Assembly: GCA_009377475.1 (NCBI GenBank)
Contig: WHTY01000003.1
Coordinates: 46,020-110,019 of the forward strand
DNA: 64,000 bases
DNA from: Actinophytocola sp.
GTDB taxonomy: Bacteria; Actinomycetota; Actinomycetes; Mycobacteriales; Pseudonocardiaceae
Direction: 5' to 3'
The notes below the pieces were generated by a model that saw only the letters and a program-made list of their open reading frames with translations, searched no databases and had not been told where the DNA came from. A program made the translations under genes and the position numbers. Shown here in pieces: positions 1 to 7,229 of this stretch (position 1 is the first letter of the stretch; the number at the start of each line of letters is the position of its first letter).

Positions 1-2361
1 CTGACCGGCGTGACCCCGGCGCGGCTGGACGAGCTGGCCGCCGACGAGGAGTTCATCGCCCGCGCCCGCGCCGCCAGCGAGGAGCTCCACCGCTACCTGA
101 CCGAGCCTCGCTGGTACCAGCACCTCGCCGAGCACGACGACTATGGCAGCGATGGCAGGCCGTTGCCGCGCGGCATCGCGTACTTCTCGATGGAGTTCGG
201 TGTCACCGAGGCGCTGCCGAACTACTCAGGCGGGCTCGGCGTGCTCGCCGCCGACCACCTGAAATCCGCGTCCGACCTGGGCGTCCCTGTCATCGGCGTC
301 GGGCTGCTGTATCGCTCGGGGTACTTCAGGCAGTCGCTGTCGATCGACGGCTGGCAGGTGGAGCACTACCCGGTGATCGACCCGAGCGGGCTGCCACTGT
401 CTCGCATGGAGGACGCCGAGGGCGAGCCGGTGCTGGTCGACGTCGCGATGCCGTGCGGGCGGGACCTGCTCGCGCAGGTGTGGCAGGCCACTGTTGGCAG
501 GGCGCCGCTGCTGCTGCTCGACACCGACGTCGAGGAGAACGACGAGGACCTGCGCTCGGTCACCGACCGGCTCTACGGCGGCGACACCGACCACCGCATC
601 CAGCAGGAACTCCTCGCCGGGATCGGCGGGGTGCGGGCGGTGCGCCGGTACTGCGAGCTGTCCGGCCACCCGACCCCAGAGGTCTTCCACACCAACGAGG
701 GACACGCCGGGTTCCTCGGCGTCGAGCGGACGCGGGAGCTGGTCGCCGAGGTAGGGCTGTCGTTCGACGAGGCCGTGTCGGCGGTGCGGGCGGGCACCGT
801 GTTCACCACCCACACCCCGGTGCCCGCCGGGATCGACCGGTTCCCGATCGAGAAGATGCGCCGCTACTTCGGCGACGGCAGGCTGGTGCCCGGCATCGAC
901 GTCGAGCGGGTGCTCGAGCTCGGCGCGGAGGACAACCCCGGCCTGTTCAACATGGCGCACATGGGCCTGCGGCTGGCACAGCGCGCCAACGCCGTGTCCC
1001 GGCTGCACGGCGCGGTGTCGCGGCGGATGTTCGCGCGGTTGTGGCCCGGCTTCGCGCCGGACGAGATCCCGCTCCGCTCGGTCACCAACGGCGTGCACGG
1101 CCCGACGTGGACCGCGCGCGAGATGAGCGACCTGCTCGCCGACGACGGCGTGACCGACGCCGACCTCTGGCGCGTGCGCTGCGAGCTGCGGCAACGGCTG
1201 ATCGGTGAGATCAGGCGCAGGCTGCGCGACTCGTGGCTGCAACGCGGCGCGTCGGCGCTGGAGCTGGGCTGGACGGACCGGGTCTTCGACCCCGACGTCC
1301 TCACGGTGGGCTTCGCGCGCCGCGTGCCGACGTACAAGCGGCTCACGCTCATGCTGCGCGACCCCGACCGGCTGCGCCGCATCTTGCTGGACGAGCGCAG
1401 GCCGGTGCAGGTCGTCGTCGCGGGCAAGTCCCACCCTGCCGACGAGGGCGGAAAGGCGTTGATCCAGCAGATCGTGCGGTTCGCCGATGAGCACGACGTC
1501 CGCCACCGGATCGTCTTCCTGCCGGACTACGACATGTCGTTGGCGCGCTACCTGTACTGGGGTTGCGACGTCTGGCTGAACAACCCGACCCGGCCGCTGG
1601 AGGCGTGCGGCACGTCCGGGATGAAGTCGGCGCTCAACGGCGGGCTCAACATGTCCATCAAGGACGGTTGGTGGGAGTACTACTACGACGGCAGCAACGG
1701 CTGGGCGATCCCGACCGCAGACGGCATCCGGGACCCGCTGCGCCGCGACGACCTGGAGGCCGCCGCGCTGTACGAGCTGCTGACGCAGCAGGTCGCGCCG
1801 CTGTTCTACGACCGAGATGGTGACGGCGTGCCGAAGGGCTGGCTGTCGATGGTCTGGCACACGCTGGCCACGCTCGGGCCGAGCGTGCAGACGTCGCGGA
1901 TGCTGCGCGAGTACGTCGAGCGCTACTACGTGCCAGCGTCGGCGTCGGTCGCGGTGACGTCCGCCGACGACTACCGGGGCGCGCGCGAGCTGGCGGCGTA
2001 CCGCGCCCGGTTGGAGGAAGGGTGGGAACACGTCAGGGTGACGGACTCGTCGCTGACCGTTGTCAACCCCGACGGCAAGGGTGAGCTTGTCGTCGGCGCC
2101 CCGGTGCGGGTGACGGCGACGGTCGAGCTGGCGGGGCTGTCGCCGGATGAGGTCGACGTCCAGGCGGTGCTCGGCAAGGTCGGCGACACCGACGACCTGG
2201 ACGACGTCGTGACGACGTCCATGGGGAAGACGTCCGACGGCGGGTTCGCCGCCGAGGTGCCGTTGCCCCATGCGGGCGCGCTCGGTTACACCGTGCGGGT
2301 GCTGCCGCGTCACGATCTGCTCGCGAGCCCGGCCGAACTGGGCAAGGTCGTGTTGCAGTAG
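1..2361 (+). CDS. glgP: Alpha-glucan phosphorylase GlgP, 5'-truncated by the window edge
   Basis: A PLP-dependent enzyme that releases glucose-1-phosphate from glycogen-type alpha-1,4-glucans in the cytoplasm. The frame is open from base 1, so the usual N-terminal 60-80 residues lie outside the window; about 785 residues are visible against roughly 850 in actinobacterial relatives. The segment EACGTSGMKSALNGG (from about nt 1597) carries the lysine expected to bind PLP (codon 1624-1626), and GVHGPTW, RVPTYKR and NNPTRP are typical of this phosphorylase branch. The C-terminal region from about nt 2000 is a beta-rich extension seen in the long bacterial form. The next gene is an unrelated ABC ATPase 331 bp downstream. 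The family call is firm; the true start is not visible. Confidence 0.93.
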   Translation: MTGVTPARLDELAADEEFIARARAASEELHRYLTEPRWYQHLAEHDDYGSDGRPLPRGIAYFSMEFGVTEALPNYSGGLGVLAADHLKSASDLGVPVIGVGLLYRSGYFRQSLSIDGWQVEHYPVIDPSGLPLSRMEDAEGEPVLVDVAMPCGRDLLAQVWQATVGRAPLLLLDTDVEENDEDLRSVTDRLYGGDTDHRIQQELLAGIGGVRAVRRYCELSGHPTPEVFHTNEGHAGFLGVERTRELVAEVGLSFDEAVSAVRAGTVFTTHTPVPAGIDRFPIEKMRRYFGDGRLVPGIDVERVLELGAEDNPGLFNMAHMGLRLAQRANAVSRLHGAVSRRMFARLWPGFAPDEIPLRSVTNGVHGPTWTAREMSDLLADDGVTDADLWRVRCELRQRLIGEIRRRLRDSWLQRGASALELGWTDRVFDPDVLTVGFARRVPTYKRLTLMLRDPDRLRRILLDERRPVQVVVAGKSHPADEGGKALIQQIVRFADEHDVRHRIVFLPDYDMSLARYLYWGCDVWLNNPTRPLEACGTSGMKSALNGGLNMSIKDGWWEYYYDGSNGWAIPTADGIRDPLRRDDLEAAALYELLTQQVAPLFYDRDGDGVPKGWLSMVWHTLATLGPSVQTSRMLREYVERYYVPASASVAVTSADDYRGARELAAYRARLEEGWEHVRVTDSSLTVVNPDGKGELVVGAPVRVTATVELAGLSPDEVDVQAVLGKVGDTDDLDDVVTTSMGKTSDGGFAAEVPLPHAGALGYTVRVLPRHDLLASPAELGKVVLQ

Positions 2362-2692
2362 CACGCTGCGGGTCGCGCGAGTGTGCCGGTACTGTAGGCG
2401 CAACGCCAGGGTCGGTGCCGCCCGTTACCGATGTGGGTGATGTCATGGTGGCGGATCGTGGCAATCGGTGACGGTGCTTCTTCGTGCATGGTGACGCTGG
2501 CCGACTCATGGCGGGCCTGATGAGCGAGCGTGAAGCGCTGCCGAGGGAACGACGGCGAGGTGATGACGGCCGATGGGGTGGGCGCGCTCAGCGATGCAGA
2601 TGCTTGAGCAGTGGCGCAAGCCGCTCGGTGAGCAAGACGAGCACGGGACGGGCGTCGGAGGGCCCGAAGGCCAGCTACGACAGAATGGCGCG
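2362..2692. other. Intergenic stretch with nothing recognised
   Basis: These 331 bases between glgP and the ABC ATPase gene hold only short GC-driven open frames with no family signature. I see no convincing hairpin, promoter pair or repeat here. A degraded gene cannot be excluded. Confidence 0.4.
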
Positions 2693-3547
2693 GTGACCCC
2701 CGATCGATCGACGCCGGACGCCTCGGACAACACAGCCACCACCGACTCGTCGCCGCTCGTGCTGGCAGATCTCGTCATCCACATGGACGACGTCGTGGTG
2801 CGGCGCGGCCAGAACCAGCTGCTCAACAAGCTCACCTGGTCGGTTGAGCTTGACGAGCGGTGGGTCGTGCTCGGCGCGAACGGGGCGGGCAAGACGACGT
2901 TGCTGCGGATCGCCGCCGCCGAGCTGCATCCCACGTCCGGGTCAGTGCACCTGCTGGGGGAACAGCTCTGCAAAACCGACGTCTTCGAGCTGCGGCCCAG
3001 GATCGGGTTCACGTCGGCGGCGCTGGCCAACCGGGTGCCGCCGGACGAGACCGCGCGCGACGTCGTGCTCAGCGCCGGGTACGCGGTGATGGGCCGCTGG
3101 CGCGAGCACTACGACGAGATCGACCACGACCGCGCGGACGAGCTGCTCGGCGGGCTGGGCATCGCCGCGCTGGCCGACCGCAAGTACGGCACGCTGTCGG
3201 AAGGCGAGCGCAAGCGCGCGCTGATTGCCCGCTCGCTGATGACCGACCCGGAGATGCTGCTGCTGGACGAGCCGGCGGCCGGGCTGGACCTCGGCGGCCG
3301 CGAGGACCTGGTCGCGCGGCTGTCCGTGCTGGCCATGGACCCGGACGCGCCAGCGACGGTGCTTGTCACCCACCACGTCGAGGAGATCCCGCCCGGCTTC
3401 ACGCACGTGCTCCTGCTGCGCGACGGCGAGGAGGTCGCCAGCGGCCTGATCGACGACGTCCTCAGCAGCGAGAGCCTGTCCGAGACGTTCGATCAGCGGT
3501 TGCTCCTGGAACGTTCGGGTGCCCGCTTCTTCGCGCGCCGTCGTTGA
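2693..3547 (+). CDS. ABC transporter ATP-binding protein, stand-alone
   Basis: A single ABC nucleotide-binding domain of 284 residues. It has Walker A (GANGAGKTT), the signature loop (LSEGERKRA), Walker B (LLLDEP) and a switch histidine in VLVTHHVEE. I start it at GTG 2693, because the upstream extension in the same frame to 2573 reads as non-protein and the domain begins about 20 residues after this GTG. No permease or binding protein lies next to it, so it may be orphan or soluble; the overall pattern resembles stand-alone ModF/YlmA-like ATPases. Substrate unknown. A short hairpin (CCCCG-N4-CGGGG, 3595-3608) follows and could be a weak terminator. Confidence 0.85.
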   Translation: MTPDRSTPDASDNTATTDSSPLVLADLVIHMDDVVVRRGQNQLLNKLTWSVELDERWVVLGANGAGKTTLLRIAAAELHPTSGSVHLLGEQLCKTDVFELRPRIGFTSAALANRVPPDETARDVVLSAGYAVMGRWREHYDEIDHDRADELLGGLGIAALADRKYGTLSEGERKRALIARSLMTDPEMLLLDEPAAGLDLGGREDLVARLSVLAMDPDAPATVLVTHHVEEIPPGFTHVLLLRDGEEVASGLIDDVLSSESLSETFDQRLLLERSGARFFARRR

Positions 3548-3685
3548 TCCGCCTCGGCCCTTCCGGCGCACGGTAGGTTGGCGGCAGACTGTGGCCCCGA
3601 TGACGGGGTCTTGATCACAAGGTGCTGCGCAGTGCGTCGAAACGTGTTCTCATTTTGTCGGCCTGGCCTGTCGCGGCGCCGAAGA

Positions 3686-3697
3686 TACTCACGAGTA
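3686..3697. promoter_or_regulatory. Short palindrome upstream of the enoyl-CoA hydratase gene
   Basis: TACTC-AC-GAGTA is a perfect inverted repeat 46 bases before the GTG start of the hydratase gene. Its size and place fit a repressor operator, but no regulator in the window is tied to it. Inference only. Confidence 0.3.
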
Positions 3698-3743
3698 GCA
3701 TTCGGGCACGCCATCCGTGGCCGTGGAGATGAGGAGGAAGCGC

Positions 3744-4523
3744 GTGGCAGAGTTCGTACGCTTTGAGGTCGAAGCCGGCGTCGGCACGATCCGGCTGGAC
3801 CGGCCCCCGGTGAACGCGCTCAACAAGCAGATGCAGGAGGAGATCCGCGCGGCTGCCCACGAGGCGACCGAGCGGGACGACGTCGCTGCGGTCATCATCT
3901 ACGGCGGCGAGAAGACGTTCGCCGGTGGCGCGGACGTCAAGGAGTTCGCCGCGATGTCCTACGCCGACATGCTCGATCGCGCGCCCGGCCTCAGCTCCTC
4001 GCTGTCGTCGGTGGCCGAGATCCCGAAGCCGACCGTCGCCGCCATCACCGGCTACGCCCTCGGCGGCGGACTGGAGTTGGCGCTGGCCGCCGACCGCCGC
4101 GTCATCGGCGACAACGTCAAGGTCGGCCAGCCGGAGATCCTGCTCGGCATCATTCCCGGCGCGGGCGGCACGCAGCGACTCGCGCGGCTCGTCGGCCCGA
4201 GCAAGGCCAAGGACCTTGTCTACACCGGCCGGTTCGTCAAGCCCGATGAGGCGCTGTCGCTCGGCATCGTGGACGAGGTCGTCGCGCCGGACGACGTCTA
4301 CCGCGCCGCACGCACCTGGGCCGAGCAGTTCGTCGGCGGCGCGAGCCGGGCGCTCGCCGCCGCGAAGGCCGCCATCGACGGCGGGCTGGACAACGACCTC
4401 GCCAGCGGACTCAAGCTGGAAAGCCACCTGTTCGCTGGGCTGTTCGGCACCGAGGACCGGGTGGAAGGCATGCGCTCGTTCATCGACAACGGTCCCGGCA
4501 AGGCGACCTTCTCCGGAAAGTGA
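3744..4523 (+). CDS. Enoyl-CoA hydratase/isomerase (crotonase family)
   Basis: A crotonase-fold enzyme expected to hydrate trans-2-enoyl-CoA in fatty acid beta-oxidation. The 259-residue length is normal. Both catalytic glutamates of the family are present: one in ALGGGLELALAAD and one in GQPEILLGIIPGAGGTQRL. The oxyanion-hole segment FAGGADVKE is also intact. GTG 3744 is chosen because GAGGAGGA (3731-3738) lies at good distance before it; in-frame codons further upstream lack such a site. A methyltransferase gene follows 9 bp after the stop and is probably cotranscribed. It resembles mycobacterial EchA8-type hydratases, but the chain-length preference cannot be read from sequence. Confidence 0.9.
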   Translation: MAEFVRFEVEAGVGTIRLDRPPVNALNKQMQEEIRAAAHEATERDDVAAVIIYGGEKTFAGGADVKEFAAMSYADMLDRAPGLSSSLSSVAEIPKPTVAAITGYALGGGLELALAADRRVIGDNVKVGQPEILLGIIPGAGGTQRLARLVGPSKAKDLVYTGRFVKPDEALSLGIVDEVVAPDDVYRAARTWAEQFVGGASRALAAAKAAIDGGLDNDLASGLKLESHLFAGLFGTEDRVEGMRSFIDNGPGKATFSGK

Positions 4524-4532
4524 GCAACGCCA

Positions 4533-5525
4533 GTGACCGAAGCCATCAAGCCCGACGAGGCTGACCCCGCGCCGCACCCGCACGCCACCGAGGCAGAGGT
4601 GCAGGCCGCCTACGACGACCCGAAGCTCGCCAACGTGCTCTACCACGACTGGGAAGCGGGCACGTACGACGAGAAGTGGTCGATCTCCTACGACGAGCGC
4701 TGCATCACCTACGCCGTCGACGTCTTCCGTACGGCGGCCGGCGTGGAGGACACGCCGTACGAGACGGCGATGGAGTTGGGCAGCGGCACCGGGTTCTTCC
4801 TGCTCAACCTGATGCAGGGCGGGGTGATCAAGAAGGGTTCGGTCACCGACCTCTCGCCGGGCATGGTGCAGGCGGCGCTGCGCAACGCCGAACACCTCGG
4901 GCTCGACGTCGACGGCAGGGTCGCCGACGCCGAGCGCCTGCCCTATGACGACGACAGCTTCGACCTCGTCATCGGGCACGCGGTGCTGCATCACATCCCG
5001 GACGTGCGGGCGGCGTTCCGCGAAGTGCTGCGGGTGCTCAAGCCAGGCGGGCGGTTCGTGTTCTGCGGCGAGCCGACCCGGATCGGCGACACGTACGCCC
5101 GCAAGCTCGGCCAGCTCACCTGGTGGGCGACGACGAACCTGACTCGGTTGCCCGCGCTGCGCTCCTGGCGACGTCCGCAGGCGGAACTGGACGAGTCATC
5201 GCGGGCAGCCGCCCTGGAGGCCGTCGTCGACCTGCACACGTTCGACCCGGCCGAGCTGGAGCGCTGGGCGCTCGGGGCGGGCGCGATCGACGTCAAGGCG
5301 GTGACGGAGGAGTTCGCGGCGGCGTTGTTCGGCTGGCCGGTGCGGACGTTCGAGGCCGCCGTGCCGGACGAGAAGCTGACGCCGCAGTGGCGGCTGTTCG
5401 CGTACAAGGCGTGGCTGCGGCTGTCCGCGCTGGACAAGCGGGCGTTGGCGAAGATCCTGCCGCGCTCGGTCTTCTACAACGTGATGATCGCGGGGACGAA
5501 GCCGCCGGGGCCGGTGGCGCTGTAG
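4533..5525 (+). CDS. Class I SAM-dependent methyltransferase
   Basis: A 330-residue protein with a Rossmann methyltransferase core: motif I MELGSGTGFF, an acidic motif II, ADAERLPYDDDSFDLVIGHAVLHH (post-I/motif II region) and LKPGGRFVFCGEP (motif III). This is the UbiE/Methyltransf_11 style that methylates small molecules or lipids. It starts at GTG 4533, 9 bp after the enoyl-CoA hydratase stop, so the two likely form one operon. About 120 C-terminal residues beyond the core are not recognised. The substrate is unknown; the neighbour suggests acyl or lipid metabolism, which is inference. Confidence 0.85.
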   Translation: MTEAIKPDEADPAPHPHATEAEVQAAYDDPKLANVLYHDWEAGTYDEKWSISYDERCITYAVDVFRTAAGVEDTPYETAMELGSGTGFFLLNLMQGGVIKKGSVTDLSPGMVQAALRNAEHLGLDVDGRVADAERLPYDDDSFDLVIGHAVLHHIPDVRAAFREVLRVLKPGGRFVFCGEPTRIGDTYARKLGQLTWWATTNLTRLPALRSWRRPQAELDESSRAAALEAVVDLHTFDPAELERWALGAGAIDVKAVTEEFAAALFGWPVRTFEAAVPDEKLTPQWRLFAYKAWLRLSALDKRALAKILPRSVFYNVMIAGTKPPGPVAL

Positions 5526-5567
5526 CGGCGGCGTCACTCCGCGCCCCGCGCCGTGTGTCGTGGGTGC

Positions 5568-5592
5568 GTGGATCTTGAGCGTTTGTGGTCGT
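5568..5592. repeat. Half copy of palindromic repeat family 1
   Basis: The sequence from GTGGATCTTGAGCG onward matches the left arm and start of the inner arm of the complete element at 35141-35200. The right arm is absent here. It lies just after the methyltransferase stop, in the same 3'-end position as the complete copies. Confidence 0.6.
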
Positions 5593-5639
5593 CCGAGAGA
5601 CTGTTGCATTATGCTCTCGAGCGCCGCCCCTAACACGCA

Positions 5640-5668
5640 GTTGATCAACCTTGCTCCCTGTGTTACCA
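5640..5668. repeat. Diverged arm related to the inverted repeat at 6975-7053
   Basis: GTTGATCAACCTTGCTCC followed by CTGTGTTACCA resembles one arm of the inverted repeat downstream of the monooxygenase gene. The two lie on either side of that gene. Similarity judged by eye and imperfect. Confidence 0.35.
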
Positions 5669-5715
5669 AATTATGTCCGCTTTGCCGGGTATTTTCGTCA
5701 CCCAGGGACAGCTTC

Positions 5716-6909
5716 ATGAGCGACAGCGTCATCGGGATCGTCGGCGGCGGCATCGGCGGGCTCGCCGCGGCCATCGCGTTGCGCGGCTACGGGCACCGGG
5801 TGCGCGTCTTCGAGCAGGCACCCGGGTTCGCCCGCGTCGGCGCTGACGTCAACCTGACGCCGAACGCCGTCACCGCGCTCGACGGTCTCGGCCTCGGTGA
5901 GCGGCTGCGCGAGACGGCCGCGCGACCCACGCATCGCATCAGCCAGATGTGGGACACCGGACAGGAGACGTCCCGGCTGGAGATGTCGCACGCCGCCGAG
6001 GAACGCTACGGCGCGCCGCAGCTCACGATCCACCGCGCGGACCTGCTCGCCGCGCTCACCGACGCGCTGCCGGACGGCGTGATCGAGTTCGGCAAGCGGC
6101 TGGCAGGCGTGGACCTCGGTGAACGGTCGTGGCTGCGCTTCGATGACCGCACCGACGCGGAGGTCGACGTCCTGATCGGGGCGGACGGCATTCACTCGGC
6201 GGTGCGTACGGCGTTGTTCGGCCCGGAGCATCCGACGTTCACCGGCGTGGTCGCGTACCGCGCTGTCGTACCCACGGAGCGGCTGCGCGGGGTACCGGAC
6301 ATCGGCGCGTTCACGAAGTGGTGGGGCCCGGACCCGGACACCCAGATCGTGACGTTCCCGCTGAACCGGGGCACCGAGACGTTCGTGTTCGCCACCGCGC
6401 CGCAGGACGACTGGACGCACGAGTCGTGGACCATGCCGGGCAGCGTGACCGAGCTGCGGGAGCGGTACCGCGCGTTTCATCCGGACGCCCGCGCGCTGCT
6501 GGACGCCTGCGACGAGGTGCTGAAGTCCGCGCTCTACGTGCGCGACCCGCTGCCGCGGTGGTCGGCGGGCACGGCGACGTTGCTCGGCGACGCCTGCCAC
6601 CCGATGATGCCGTTCATGGCGCAGGGCGCTGGCACGGCCGTGGAGGACGCCGTCGTGCTGGCACGGGCACTGTCCGAGTTGGACACCGTGGACGCGGTGG
6701 GCTCGGCGTCGGTGGTGGATGCGGCGTCGGTGGTGGCGGCGCTGCGGCGGTACGAGGCGGCGCGGCGGGAGCGCACCGCGCGCATCCAGCTCGGTTCGCG
6801 CGGCAACAACTGGCTGAAGGACTCCGGCGACGCGGACTGGGTGTACGCCTATGACGCCTGGCGGGTGCCGCTCGGTCCGGCGGGGCAGGCCGCGTCCGTG
6901 GCGGTCTGA
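5716..6909 (+). CDS. FAD-dependent aromatic-ring monooxygenase (PHBH/salicylate hydroxylase type)
   Basis: A 397-residue group A flavoprotein monooxygenase. The N-terminal dinucleotide fold GIVGGGIGGLAAAIAL binds FAD ADP, the DG motif is in VLIGADGIHS, and the GD motif is in LLGDACHPMMPFMAQG, all in the right order. ATG 5716 follows an AGGGA-type ribosome site; an in-frame extension back to 5560 crosses the repeat half-copy and is not protein-like. Such enzymes use NAD(P)H and O2 to hydroxylate salicylate, hydroxybenzoate or nicotinate-like substrates, or tailor secondary metabolites. No ring-cleavage gene is adjacent, so the substrate is open. Confidence 0.87.
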   Translation: MSDSVIGIVGGGIGGLAAAIALRGYGHRVRVFEQAPGFARVGADVNLTPNAVTALDGLGLGERLRETAARPTHRISQMWDTGQETSRLEMSHAAEERYGAPQLTIHRADLLAALTDALPDGVIEFGKRLAGVDLGERSWLRFDDRTDAEVDVLIGADGIHSAVRTALFGPEHPTFTGVVAYRAVVPTERLRGVPDIGAFTKWWGPDPDTQIVTFPLNRGTETFVFATAPQDDWTHESWTMPGSVTELRERYRAFHPDARALLDACDEVLKSALYVRDPLPRWSAGTATLLGDACHPMMPFMAQGAGTAVEDAVVLARALSELDTVDAVGSASVVDAASVVAALRRYEAARRERTARIQLGSRGNNWLKDSGDADWVYAYDAWRVPLGPAGQAASVAV

Positions 6910-6974
6910 GCCTCGCCTGCTGTGCCCGCCTCCCGCCTGGCCCGCGTCCTCGCCGTGCCCCGCTGACCGAAGTC

Positions 6975-7053
6975 GATCAACTTGCTGCGCGCTGTGACCA
7001 CTGTGTGCCGGTTTTGTCTGGTTCTCGTGGTCACAGCGCGGGGGAAGCTGATC
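6975..7053. repeat. Long imperfect inverted repeat, possible terminator or MITE remnant
   Basis: The left arm (6975-7000) starts GATCAACTTGCTGCGC and the right arm (7028-7053) is its near complement; the innermost 12 or more bases (CGCGCTGTGACCA) pair perfectly, around a 27-base loop. It lies 66 bp after the monooxygenase stop in the 320-bp gap before helR and could terminate transcription. A related single arm sits upstream of the monooxygenase gene. Confidence 0.6.
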
Positions 7054-7136
7054 AACAACGGGTGCGAAGCGGAAGCGTCCAGCGGATCAGGCCCAGCCGG
7101 AATGGGCGCGAAAATGGGCCAGAACGGTCGGAAGAA

Positions 7137-7165
7137 TTGACACGAGGTGGATAATAAAAAGTCGG
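7137..7165 (+). promoter_or_regulatory. AT-rich promoter-like stretch upstream of helR
   Basis: TTGACA (7137-7142) and a nearby AT-rich run (7151-7160) stand out strongly from the surrounding GC-rich sequence. The spacing is not that of a standard sigma-70 promoter, so only the -35-like hexamer is notable. The rest of the gap to the GTG at 7230 shows no clear palindrome. Confidence 0.3.
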
Positions 7166-7229
7166 CGTGTTCGCCAGAAAATGGAGAACTCGCCGATTCC
7201 ACTTTCATATTATCCGCTGTGAGGGGAAC

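Noticed and set aside
226..2403. A 725-codon open frame antisense to glgP
   Set aside because: Arginine-, histidine- and valine-rich translation without any domain; a mirror of GC-rich codon use in glgP.
6910..7229. Rifamycin-associated element upstream of helR
   Set aside because: No GC-rich palindrome of that type seen in this gap by eye; only the larger inverted repeat and an AT-rich stretch.
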